Assembly: GCA_036874045.1 (NCBI GenBank)
Contig: JAZBRI010000011.1
Span: forward strand, 11,786,501 to 11,850,500
From: Cymodocea nodosa
Lineage: Eukaryota > Streptophyta > Magnoliopsida > Alismatales > Cymodoceaceae
Direction: 5' to 3'
Length of the DNA: 64,000 nucleotides
In this document: positions 32,789 through 45,037 of the stretch, piece after piece
How positions within the stretch are numbered: position 1 is the stretch's first letter
How the letters are laid out: every line of letters begins with the position of its first letter
Notes under the pieces: model-generated
What the model was told of the DNA's origin: nothing
Seen by the model: the letters and a program-made list of their open reading frames with translations, nothing else
Database searches by the model: none
Made by a program: the position numbers and the translations under genes

Positions 32789-33130
32789 ATGGCAACGGCG
32801 GGAGCAATGGCGATGACCTTACGGGCCTTCCTTTGCAGCCACAAATCCCACTTCCTCTTCCCACACTCCTCACCCCCAAGAACTCACCGCAGGTCATTGT
32901 CCATGTTCGCTGCCCACCAGAGCACCAACGTGATCGACATCCTCCAGGAATGTGGCCTCCTGGAAGCCACCACCAGCGACAAGCTCAGGTAAGCTTGCTC
33001 AAACCCCTCCGTCTCTTCGATCAAGGTCTACTGTGGATTCAACCCGACCGCTGAAAGCTTACACCTTGGCAACCTGCTCAGGATCATCGTGCTTTCCTGG
33101 TTTCGAACGGAACGACACGTGAGAAGTTTC
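32789..33130 (+). pseudogene. Organellar tyrosyl-tRNA synthetase, first-exon pseudogene
   Basis: The frame from ATG 32789 gives a transit-peptide-like start, then NVIDILQECGLLEATTSDKLR, a TAA stop, and in the same frame ACSNPSVSSIKVYCGFNPTA and ESLHLGNLLRIIVLSWF. This is the N-terminus of bacterial-type TyrRS with its class I HxGN signature (HLGN). In functional relatives the stop position is a sense codon (often Ser), so one base change can explain it. The segment after SWF also departs from the family (RTERH where RRCGH is usual). It ends at a donor-like CAC|GTGAGA. None of the later exons (KMSKS region, tRNA-binding S4 domain) appears before the convergent methyltransferase gene. Intact GC-rich 5' sequence implies a fairly recent loss or a truncated duplicate. 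Confidence 0.85.
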
Positions 33131-33725
33131 CTGTTCATCTTCAGAGATCATGGAAAATCTTTTCTTATGATTTCACATTTGCATAAACAACTTAATTCAA
33201 TGAAAAATCTTTTCTCATGATTTCATTTCCCATAATTTCCTTCTATCTCCGTGTACAAAAATCCCTCCTTATCGTTTCCAATGAGATGCATGTGAATCTC
33301 TCAAAAAATGTGTTATTTATATGAAATATTTCATTTTTCCTGTATTTCTAATTGCTAGACTCTGGGTGAGAATCATCACCTGCATGTATTCTTCCGTGGA
33401 TACATATATGGCAGGCTTCTCTGGACAATTTATTCTCCTTGCATTCCTAAAACATGAGCATGGTTTAGGTTGGATATGGCTGCCCTGCAGGTGGGCGGAG
33501 ACTCTGGATTTGAGGCAGATTGAAGACCACCTTCCCCTTTACACTGAAATGTTTACTATCAAGAAAATGATTGACACCCATACCTTTCCATAGGGGCATC
33601 AAACAAAATTTGTCTTCTTTTATTTAAGTGGTACGGTAATCTGTAAGTGAGAAATATGTACCATATAAAATATTCAATCATTATTTGTCTAATATTAAAC
33701 ACTAAACAAAAGTATGTATTTCAGC

Positions 33726-36700
33726 TCAAGATTCTTTCTTATCGATCTGAACATCAGAAGCCATGTTCTTGCTATTCTTCTCCTGTATCCTTTGGAAGCA
33801 TACCAAGAACTCTGTGTTGCCCTCCGCTCCTTTCAGAGGAGACTCTATCCATCCTTTGTTGCAGAAGCCCAGACTCTCCACTCCATTTATTATCTTTTCA
33901 AGCACCTAGTCATACGAATAACACCAACCAGCAGGAAAATAAGGCAATACTCTATAATTCTCGGGTATAGTTGCAGGCATGAGTATCAACACAGGTCAAG
34001 TATGAGTATTGTTTCTAACAAGATAAAATACACAACACATATATCTATATAATCTTTTTTTTTATTAATGTTATGGATATGACAAACAACCTTAGGTAAT
34101 AGAGTATCATTGGAAATGCTCCCAATATTACTTTCCTATGATAATCTCTATATTGCTTCTATAGATAAACAAAACAAAAAATATTCCAACTCTATTGCAT
34201 AATTTTTTGAGTGCATAAATATTCGAAGACTTTATTGCTTGAATCTAATTCTTGTGTGCATATATTACATATTTGGTATTGGTTAGGCACAATTATCGTT
34301 GTACCTATGTGGTATTGATTCAAGAAATACAAGCCATTTGAGGACAATATGAAAAACAAAAATCAAATATGAAATGGATCTATCACGGGACAGTTTTTGC
34401 TTAAAAAATTTAATCTTGAGCTGAAAGCCATTGTAGTATATGTGGAATTTTATGTTTGCATGCAAAATCAGCAAATTCTATTTAGTAAGAACTAAATCCA
34501 CTATCACATATTCTTTAGTGATGACTGAAATATAAATGTCATGCTTAATAACATTCAATTTTGACAAGAAAGTGATGAACTATCTTCATTGTGTGACGTG
34601 AAATAGGGATACATACTTCTTGATGGACTTGAGGATCCCTCACAATTCCACCTCCTCCGACCTGAAAAGCAAATGCCTCAGTATGATCAATGTAATTATG
34701 ATGATCCACAAAAAATGAATGTACAGAGATCAAATAAAGTTGATAATGGCGGGAGAAAAAGAACTAGTCCTATTCTAGCCATCATAATTTCACGGCAACC
34801 AAAGATGCAGGAAAGCAATCCATGTATTTAATCCCCATCTACCAAGCATTTCCCGTCCCCGTCTACCAAACATTTCCCATTCTCTTATTGGACTACTTGT
34901 TGTCAAGTTGCTCCCTTTCTTTATCTATTGTAAGAATCATTAACTTTTAGACCTTAACAAATCATCTTTCTTCCCCTTCATCTTTTCATCTTAATTGTTG
35001 AATTAATCCTATTTAATGGATCAAGATTGGAAGCTTCATGCCTCTCTTCCTGTGATTAATTAGGGACCTTTCTTTCTTGGTAAGTTCTCAGAACCATCAA
35101 AGGTCTAATGTATCATGTCTTGGATTTTGTACTCAAGTAGTTAAGAAGTAATTTTAAATTGGACATTTGATGCTTTCTAGGCTATAGCCAAAGGTGGAAA
35201 CCAAAAAAATAGGAGATAGTGAATTTAACAGGTGACCAACCTTTGGCGATGCACCTAATACACTCTCATCCGTGTTATTGACAAAAAAATGAACCTTTTT
35301 TGGATTGGCAGAGAAATGTGTTTGTTTTCCATGGTCATTACTTGCTAGTGTTTTTTCAAGGTAGATAATTGCATCATTACGAACTGATATTTTCCACAGC
35401 AATGAATACGAAAATAGCACACCTGGGATCTACGAGCCTCAAATTGAGGTTTAACCAATGCCACTAGAACAGACTCATCCTTCATGAGCTTGAGTACAGC
35501 AGGCATTACCTGCATTCAGACAGACTGTTGAATTCAACTGCATTGCAAGGTTGCCTACAAAGAGTAAACAAAATTTGAACAATCCAGCTAAGTCTCCAAT
35601 AGAAAAAGTCAGATATAATGGTCATTTGAAAATTCATATATTCTTAAATCTTTTAAACTAACTGTACCACCTTTATAATAATAATAATGATAATAATAAT
35701 AATAATAATAATGAGAAGACTTATACCACTAAAAAAAGAGAAATCTAAGTCTTTCACCAAGAATATGGCACCAGGCTAAGCTTGTCGCCTGGTACATAAT
35801 GAAGGTAAGCTATTAGATCGGATTCCTAAGCTATAAGAAAGTGCATCATGTCAATTCTCTAGTGAATACAATCTTAGAAATTTGATGTAATCCTTGACAT
35901 AAATAATTTGCAACATCTCAAAGAATCCTTAATCAAGGAAAATTCCAGATTTATTCTAACACATGGCATGAGAGATAACACATATGGAAAAATATTTGAA
36001 GCAAAATGGATTGCATTCAAACAGTACCAGAAGTATAGAAATGAAAGAAAGATCCAATGTCACAATGTCAACTAACTGTGGCAAGCCAGAAAGATATCTT
36101 AAATTTGTTCTCTCTAATATGGACACACGTTCATCTCGTCGGATTTTATCAGCAACCTAAAGCATCAGAAAATTCATCATAGTTAGAAATCAAATCAAAA
36201 AGGCATCAGGGAACCAAAAGTTAGTAAAAGCTGTACACCATATGAGAAAAAATTATAACTTAAATCATTATAAGGTCAGATAGAAAGAAATTCTTGACCA
36301 GATTACTCCTCATAATGAGAAAAATGCAGATTGTTATATGTATAAATATCAGTCAGAATACAATAAAGGTGCCATTTGATTTCATCACAACTGTATCGGA
36401 TTTACAACAAATACACAAAGTTGTCGACCCAGGCAATAGTGTAATGTCATGCTATGAATCCTGCACGTTAAGTATGCAGGAAAACAAAGTAGATGAACAT
36501 ACTTTTTAGCAACAGCAACAAGGTGGCAAGGTAAATTATATTAAAACCTTAAAATCAGAAGGCCTATGCAAACCATAGGCAGACTAAGAAAAAAAAATCA
36601 AAGCAAAACAACAAAAGGGAAAACAAAATTGATAAAGAAAGGATTTCCAGGATAGAAACCCAGAACAAATCCGTTAGACAAGATAAACCAATAAAAGACA

Positions 36701-39700
36701 TACTTAAGCAAGCACAAAACAGATCAAACCCTAGCAAGTAAAGAGGTGGGGCTGGAGTGGCAAGCAAAGCAGAGTACAACACACAACAATGTAAGCAAAG
36801 CCAATCCCTCATGATGCCATCATCCTCGCTCTAGTTGACTGAACCACTTGCCCATGAAAAAGTGCCTCAGTCAGAGTCATTGCAAGCTGCAAATGGATGC
36901 ACCTACTCCTAAAGATCCTCCTATTCCATTTCAACGACCTAAACCACCAAAAGGCTAGAGTGATCAACCAAATCTTCCTTCTAGGACCTTGAAACTGGTG
37001 GCAGAAAATGGAAATGGGCATTATACAAATTGAAAATTAAAATGCTTTTTTGAAAAACGAGAGTTTAAACAGGATTTTTTGAAAAATGTTATAAGTAAAA
37101 AATGAATACATATAAATATCCAACCTGATATAAAAATTGCACTTTTTCAAGTTTTTTCACTTTCCCAATCTATCCTCAACCTATGATATTATGCAATATT
37201 ATATTATAACTTTCCACTTTCCTATTTCACTCTTTATGTGTTGCTTTTTTACCCTCACTGATAATGTTATGTTATACCATATCCATATAATATATTATAA
37301 TATAATGTCTTTAATTTTTTTCTCTTCTTTCATAATCTAATTCTATTTTTTATGGCATCTACTTTTGCCTACGTTACCATTATAATTTATTGTTATAGAT
37401 TTGTTTATATTATTTTACCAATTTCCCTTTTTTGTATATTATTTTACTAAGTATACTATGTTAATATTTATATGCATTGTCAGTTATTTACTCTCATATA
37501 TAAAATAGAAAATATGATCCTGTTTTTCCAATTGCATTAATGCTCTCACATCTTTTTCTTCTTCCACTTTTAAATATGTTAGTTTTTCAAATTATACTCC
37601 CATATAAAAGTTGTGAAGTCATAAACTTCTCTATTTCCGATTTTGATTTTGTATCATATGATCGATGCCCATAAACTTTAACTTCTACTTTTTCCAATGT
37701 TACCTTTATAGGTAGTATTAGTTACATGTATTTTAGGTAAAAGATAAAACCATACTTTAAGTAAAAGATAAAATATAATTCTTCATGAATCCTTTCTTCT
37801 TTCATTTTTGCCCAAACAGGATATATCAATATATATTTATATACCTTCACGTCTCAAATTCTATTATATGCATACCAACATATTTGTATAAATGCATACT
37901 TATACTATGAATTACACGTAACATTACCAGTTGTGCATGGCACAAGTCTATTTGCTGGTATTTACAAATATACAAGTATCACGATCATCAAAATAATTGA
38001 ATAAAATCAATTATATTTCTACTACATTTAATACAATTTAAAAAACTATACTTTTGTTATGTGTAATTGTCACTCAAGAATAAATACTTAAATTCAAAAC
38101 ATAAATAAATATATAAAAATGCAAGTAAAGTTGTAAACAACAAAATAAGTAACAAAACAGTGAAATTATATCAATGGAAATAACTCAAAAGATGAGATCT
38201 AAAAAATTAAAAAAGTCATTTAAAGGACCAGAAATGAAAGAAAAAGCTATTTTTCTCAGAAAAAGGTTTTAAGTTCAAACAAAAATGGTCATTTTTTCCA
38301 AACCTTTTTTACCATTTTTCCAAAAAATAAAACAAATTGAAGTGAAAAACATTTAAATGGCATTTAAAAATATATTTTTTCCGTTGTCTACAACAATGGG
38401 TGGCATCTCAACCATACCTCCCAAAATGACTCCATCCCTAATCGATTCCACATAGCTCCTAGGATGAACTAGTTAAATGCAGGGGCATCAACAAGCTTGA
38501 ATAGGTAGATGAAGAATTAGCTCCACCGGACAAAATATTATTAGATAAATTTTAGAATGGTGATTAAGATGCAATGTGCCATGTGAACAGATGAACTGAT
38601 CTCAATTCTCAGCATTAGTGATCCAATAGAAAAAGGTTCCTACTAGTTGATGCATATAGATAAAAACAAACAAGAGACAGAATAAGGAAGAGCCAGAAGT
38701 CTAGCAACCATTAACATCAAATGTAGTCCCAATGCAACAATACCGAGATGAGGTTGCTGCTGAGTCCTACCTATCGAGTCTGAGTTCAAAGATCTCATCT
38801 CCGGTTTGGGGACAAATATTTGGTGCTGACACTCTCTTGGACCTTCAGATTTCCTTCACTCGTATTTTACAAATTTCCACCAGCACTTATATAGGGGATC
38901 ACTTAGGCATAGTACCACTTGAGGTTGTCATCACAGCCTAAGACATGGAGGCTACAGAGGTCATACAAATGGTCAAAAACAACCATGCAAAAACTATGGT
39001 CGCATGAATCGCAAATCTGGGTGATGCTAGGAGAAGTTTGGAAGACCAACTTGCCACAGGTTGCCATGGAGACTCATGCCACCACAGCAATCGTAGTGTT
39101 ATTATTATTTTTACCAGTATTTTGACAGTTACCATGTCTTAGGCTAGTATTTTTTCACTGCAACTCTTACTTCCACTTTTAGTATAGGTAAAGCTATGGT
39201 AGCAACTGAAGAGAGCTCTTGGATCATAAGTTTTAGAGTTAGGTACACATGACCTTTTTACCTATTTTGACTAACTTTCCAAAGATTACCACTGTTATCA
39301 TTATTGATGATTATTCATATTCCACTTCTAAAGAAGGTATTATTTAGGTCTTCCCTCAGATCAAACTGGGCAAGGTTCTTTATCTACCAAAACCCTACAT
39401 TGATGAATGCCTCATTCATTATGTTTAACCTTTATTTCAGCATACATTACAGAACAAGATTGCAGACAAATAGAATGAAATATACACAAAATGAAGATGG
39501 ATAATATTTTTGATAAATTTTAAACTACCTATTGAGAATCAGAGGGTGGGTCTCTAGGCAAGCGCGTCATGCTAAGGTAACATTTGGATAGAATTTCAAG
39601 GAGCTTAATTATAGAAAATCAATGTAGAAAAAAAATCTCTACATTATAGGATACTATACTAAATTTGTTTGGAGAATAAATGACTTTCAATTTTAACATG

Positions 39701-42700
39701 AAAATCAATGGTTAAATTAAATGATGAGAATGTTTAATGCCTTAAAATAAGTCCAAATATCATTATATTATTGAATATAATTATTAATGTAGTAATTATA
39801 ATACCAATATTAATATCATATGATTATAATATTATAACAATGTTAAAATATAGATGTTATTTTTAATACAAATAATAATAATAATTAATTATTTTTAAAT
39901 ATTATTAATGATTATTGATATAAAAATGAATACTTAATATTGGTATTATTAAATAATAAATAATCGATAGCACATTACATAACTTCTTTAGGTTCAATTG
40001 TAATATTAGCAAGGACTATATGCCATTTTTGGAGAAATAAAAAGAATAAAAAAACTCTCAGAATTAATAAGATTCAACAAAAATTCCAATTCTTCTATTA
40101 TTTATAAATAAATAATAGAAAAATATTATTCATAATCTACTCAATTTTTATTCATAGTCTATCATGTTAAGGGTATTTGATACCATTTTGGGCATAATCT
40201 GAAAATCTAAGAATCTGGATGCTCAGAATTGAGCTAAATGAAATTGTACTTTTTTGGGGATTGGTGAGACTGTACTTGAACACAACATTTATAGGATTAG
40301 AGGAGGAAGGATACCACCAGGAACATCCTAAACATCAATATAATGGACAAAATACATTGGGTGCACAACTTCTTCCAACCTTTTACCAAAAGATGATAAA
40401 CAAGTTAGAATTTTGAGCAACGGTACCTGACCATAGCCAACATCAACCCCATAAACAATAGCTGCACCATACTGGAGTAGACAATCAGTAAAACCGCCAG
40501 TAGAGAGCCCTGAATCAAGAGCAACTTTTCCAGTAATGTCTAATCCAAAGTGGTCAATAGCAGCTTCTAGCTTGTGTCCTGCTCTGCATATTGCAGATCA
40601 TGTACGAAAACAGTGAATTTCATTATTCCAATTGTTCCAACAATGAAAAGGGCAGACAAAATTCAAGTGATTCACAAATGACAGCTGGTGCAGAATCATC
40701 ACCTGCAAACATATTTTGGAATTTCTGCCTTTATCTCCACAACTGATTTATCAGAGACAGGTGTTCCAGCTTTACTTACCACTCTTCCATCCACAAAAAC
40801 CTTACCTAACAATTACAAGCCAAACATTAAAATTAATGATAAGAATTAAAGGCATAACAAACAGATGTATTTCACCTTAAGTTATAAATTTATCCATATA
40901 ACTGAACACATGGAAGACTTTGGTAATAAGAATTTGTCAAAATTTAGGTCATTTGACATTTGAAAAAAAATTCAAAAATTATTAAAAGTATGATGTAGAC
41001 AAACAGATATATCAGTGATTCAGTACCTCAGGTCAAAATAACAAATAAGGAAATTTAAATATGGTTTTGTGCTCAGAAATACAACATATCAATGTGTTGA
41101 GTTTTCCAATTGTAATCATGTCTATATGTACTTGAAAGAGAGAAATTATAAGAATGATATCATGAGACTTAATGTTTTGGTGATTAGCAAAAGAGTGAAT
41201 AATATAATAAAAAATATCCATAACGGACAACTGACCTTGCACGATCCATGACTGAATATATGTGCGACTATACTCTTGGAATCTTTCAAGACAAATTTCA
41301 TCCAATCTTTTTCTTCTAAAACAAGAAATTGACAAATAATGGAACAATTGAATAAGCAATCAATATCTTTATTTAAGTAGAAAGAGAATATACTTGCAAA
41401 ACCTGCAATCTGTGATTTAGTTGTACAGAAGTAATCTTTCAAATACATTGGCCTCATAGGTTTTAATGCTGAAATTCAGCATACAGGCTTTTCACGAAAC
41501 ATTTAAATTTCCAAAATTTTCCATTTGTAATTGACTGGCATCACGATATAATACATGATGAAGTAATTTCACAGTCCATTTATCTTGCATGCAGTTACAA
41601 CATACAAAGTACATCTAAAACATATGTGAATCACTATCATCTTATTCTATGATTTCATGAATTGTATATGTTAGCCATTTATCTTGGGATACATTTATAT
41701 CTGTGTGTTTCAAATATAGTAATGCATTTAGTGTTTAATCCATACAGATGAATATATAAGGCAGGACAATGTGTCCATTTATTGGTTGTAAAGAATAACT
41801 GAGCGAACAATTTACCTTTTCTGATTTTGAAATCTTTCAGGTTTTGCAACTGCAAATGCTCTCCACAGATTTGGACTCCAGTGAGGATTGCTCCTTTTCA
41901 CTGCAAAATGGATGTAAGAAATAAAAAGGTTGTAAGGAAATATATGGAAAATAATGGAGGTGAAAAAAAATTCAAAGAGATAATAAAGAAACATTAAATG
42001 AAACCTAATGTGGCATCTAGAGAACTTCAAGTATTTTGTGATTTTAGGCTTTTAGCATTTCAAGATGATGTTTTCTAACATATAGAGACCCACAAATGGG
42101 TGCACTAGCATGAAAAAATTCATAACATAGTCCAAAATTCTTTATAAACACATAGCAAATGAATATTGGCACCAGACTCAGTCTCAAGATATCAGAATGA
42201 TAATGTGAATTCATGAGTCCACCTATAACCAATGTAACATAACAAATGATAATAACTTCACAAAAAGAACTATATAGCAACAGAAAACAAAGAGAATGTG
42301 CATGAACTTGCACAACAATTGACTGGTTAAATGATAAGAATAATAATAGTAAATGAGCATGAACTGGAATAAGATACATAAGCTAACAACATTCAATCTT
42401 TTAAGTGTTTAAGCAAAACAAAGTGCTCAATTGCCATCCAGCACAGAATTATCATAAAAAAATGATAAAAATCCAGAATAGCAAAAATGGAAGAGCTAAA
42501 ACATGAAAATTTTCCAGTTTCAGAAGAAAACATGAAAATTCAAGCAACAAATGCTGTGATTGTGTGGAACAAGGCATATCCCCAACATACAAGCAGCTAA
42601 ACAACGGCTGGATTGATTCAAGGAGACAAAGATGGAGAGAGACGGAGAAAGCAATGGAACATACCTAACAACTGAGGCGAAATCTTCGGTCTTGAACAGA

Positions 42701-43576
42701 AAAGGAGGAATCTTGCAAAACAGTGAGAGACAGGGAACTGAATCAGCTCTGCCTCTGTCATTGTTTCCCCCATTGTTCCCGATCCATTGGCCTCCAGAAA
42801 AGATGAAATGGATCACTCATTTGTGGAAAGAAATAGTTTATCTATCATCAAAACCAAGGTTGCAGCGGCAGGCACCTAGATGGATTTTCAAGTCCACCTT
42901 GACCCTGGACACCTAAGTTAGGCGGATCTTCACAAACTATATATAATGGTTTGCTGGGGTTTTTAGACCCTGAAACAATAAAAAAATAACCCTTGCGCAC
43001 TCTTCTCTCTCCCTCGATTCACCTCTGGTGGCTGTAGCAGCCATTTCCAGTGCCCCAGTGAGCTCTCCGACCATATATTCTGTGTATGGTTTGGAAATAT
43101 ATTCTATATATATATATATTCTGTACAAAAATTACAGAAATAGAATGTATATAAAATAATAATATTATATATATATAATATGTTATTCTGCAAAAAAATA
43201 ATTAGTTATCAGGGGAACCTATGCATCCTTGGCTGGCTCCGGGTCACCTTTCCACATTAATAACCTTTATCAAAACAATATTTTGCAGATAAATAATATT
43301 TTATCTGTCATCAAAACACAGTGCAAAAACAACACCATGATTTTCCACATTCTTCCTTTGTGAAATTCGACCAAAACAAATCTCCAACACTAACAATTCA
43401 ACCGCAATCCACATCCAATCAAGCAACGAGTAAGAATCAAAGAAAAACAAGACAAGTTTTTGTATGCCTCACAGTTCATTTGGGGAACTCACCAACACAG
43501 CATTCGGTTTCTTCAAAACACTGGCTGGAATCTCCTTCCTTGCACTAGCTAACGAGCAATTTCTCAAGCTAAGCAT
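33726..43576 (-). CDS. TlyA-family S4/FtsJ-like rRNA 2'-O-methyltransferase, organelle-targeted
   Basis: Ten exons: 43493-43576, 42665-42791, 41816-41900, 41236-41315, 40703-40805, 40427-40583, 36028-36156, 35423-35509, 34617-34661 and 33726-33905. They give 358 residues; an alternative acceptor for exon 2 at 42737 gives 340. After a transit-like N-terminus comes the S4 RNA-binding domain ([39 protein letters not shown]). Then the Rossmann methyltransferase: [33 protein letters not shown] (SAM loop), [30 protein letters not shown] and [12 protein letters not shown]. The expected K-D-K-E catalytic set is present. Bacterial TlyA methylates rRNA cytidines; plant copies carry a misleading hemolysin-like label, and an organellar rRNA target is inferred. 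A 4.3-kb intron separates exons 6 and 7. The gene is convergent with the TyrRS relic. Confidence 0.93.
35676..35713. repeat. (AAT)n microsatellite in a TlyA-like gene intron
   Basis: ATA/AAT repeats with one GAT interruption. Confidence 0.9.
36580..37025 (-). mobile_element. Possible LINE 3' fragment in the methyltransferase intron
   Basis: The minus-strand frame near 36809-37021 reads [20 protein letters not shown] and IFRSR. This resembles the W-rich tail domain after reverse transcriptase in plant L1-type LINEs (typically WCLWRERNxRxF). The match is short. Confidence 0.35.
38730..38900 (+). mobile_element. Fossil Copia-type gag fragment in the methyltransferase intron
   Basis: A short plus-strand stretch resembles the UBN2-type gag region of Copia retrotransposons ([17 protein letters not shown]). 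No LTR ends, polymerase or integrase were recognised around it. It is a broken, old fragment. Confidence 0.45.
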
Positions 43577-45037
43577 CCTGAGAACAGAGAAACGATTCAG
43601 AACTTGTAATATTCTCTTGTAATCGATATTTCAGAAAAAGGGGGGATCCAATCACTTCGGAAAAAAGTTCCAATGGCCGACTGCATCATCTGCTCAAGAG
43701 ACGTGGACAGGATCTTCGGCCACATGTAGCGAGCAACTAACAGCGAAGGGAACCAAACTGACCTAGAATCGGGAACAACGGCAGTGAGGAGGACACATCG
43801 AGAAGAGAGAAAGCATGGGATAAAACTATGAATTTCATTGTTAAATGTAACCATAGACATTATTTTTATTTTTATTTTTATCTCGTAGATATTAATCTTA
43901 TGTTTTAAATATATTAATTTAAAATCCATTAATATTGAAAATTATCTTTTAAATAAATATTTATAAAAGAGATGTTCACGTAATTTATTCGAAAATTCGT
44001 GATTACGACATCGATTGTTTTTTATTAGGAGGTACCTATAAATGTGTTTTTCAAGATATATATGCATCAGTTCAATAATTTTGGTTGTATGCATACAAAA
44101 AAGTTATTAAATTAAACAAGTATTGCTAATTGATGAAAAAGATATTAAAATTAGTTGATTTTTATTAAATTTCAACGATTTTTTTAAAATCCAAAGATTC
44201 CTGCAACCGGTTACATTAGATAAATACCCAAAACACACATCATTATTCTGCAGAGTAACCTTTAAATTTTCAAAAATATTCTGTTTTAATTGATGATTCA
44301 TTTAATTTCAAAAGCAAAACATAAACCCTCAATCAATTAAATACCTATCAAAAATTATACCTGAATTAAATCAAAGAATTACAAAATTTCTACCAACGGC
44401 GACAGAATTTTTTATGTAATAATAATTCCCTTGCATGAGTTCCCTGAATGATTGATGCTATGTTATTGAACAAGGTAAATTTTATTTCCTGTAATGTATT
44501 GATTGTTATCTTTTCCAGTGAATAATACTGTGTTCACTGTCAACTGTAATTCAATCAAATAGAGAACGTCCAACATTAACCACAAATCATCAACAGTCAA
44601 GTTGGTTTCTTCTTATTTCTTAAGAACCACAAACTCCCTTGGGAAGCGTCAAGTACCACTGGAAGAATAGAAGATTCATTGCACAGTAACATACATACGC
44701 GAATTTCCTTTCGATTTCTGAGAAAGTCTTGATTATATCTCTGCCTCATAACTCCAGCATGATTGAATTTTTATAGACATGTTTTCATCTTTATTATATC
44801 GGCAGTCCATATACAAATTGAAGATAAATTCCCTGACAATCAGTACCAACAAGATCAATCAGCTAACTACAATAACAGCAGTCTGTTCATTGGATCTGTT
44901 CTTTGAATTACAACCTTGGAAGACCATTACTGACAACTTGCTTGGTTACACATGAACCGGAAAACGGACAATCATTATTCACCTTCAGCAGCAGTCACTT
45001 TATTGTTAACCGATCAATGGAAGTACACGTCCAACAA
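43577..45037. other. Promoter side of the methyltransferase gene and 3' flank of the hydrolase gene
   Basis: 43600-43830 is GC-richer and probably the methyltransferase 5' UTR; it contains several short upstream ATG frames. The remainder is AT-rich, with no gene seen. The right end is likely the 3' UTR of the nucleoside hydrolase. Confidence 0.55.

Noticed and set aside
32997-33033. A 37-base GT-AG intron that would remove the stop in the TyrRS copy
   Set aside because: Too short for a plant intron, and joining shifts the frame away from VYCGFNPTA.
33321-33593. 90-codon plus-strand frame after the TyrRS relic
   Set aside because: No resemblance to TyrRS exons or any other family; composition is like nearby non-coding DNA.
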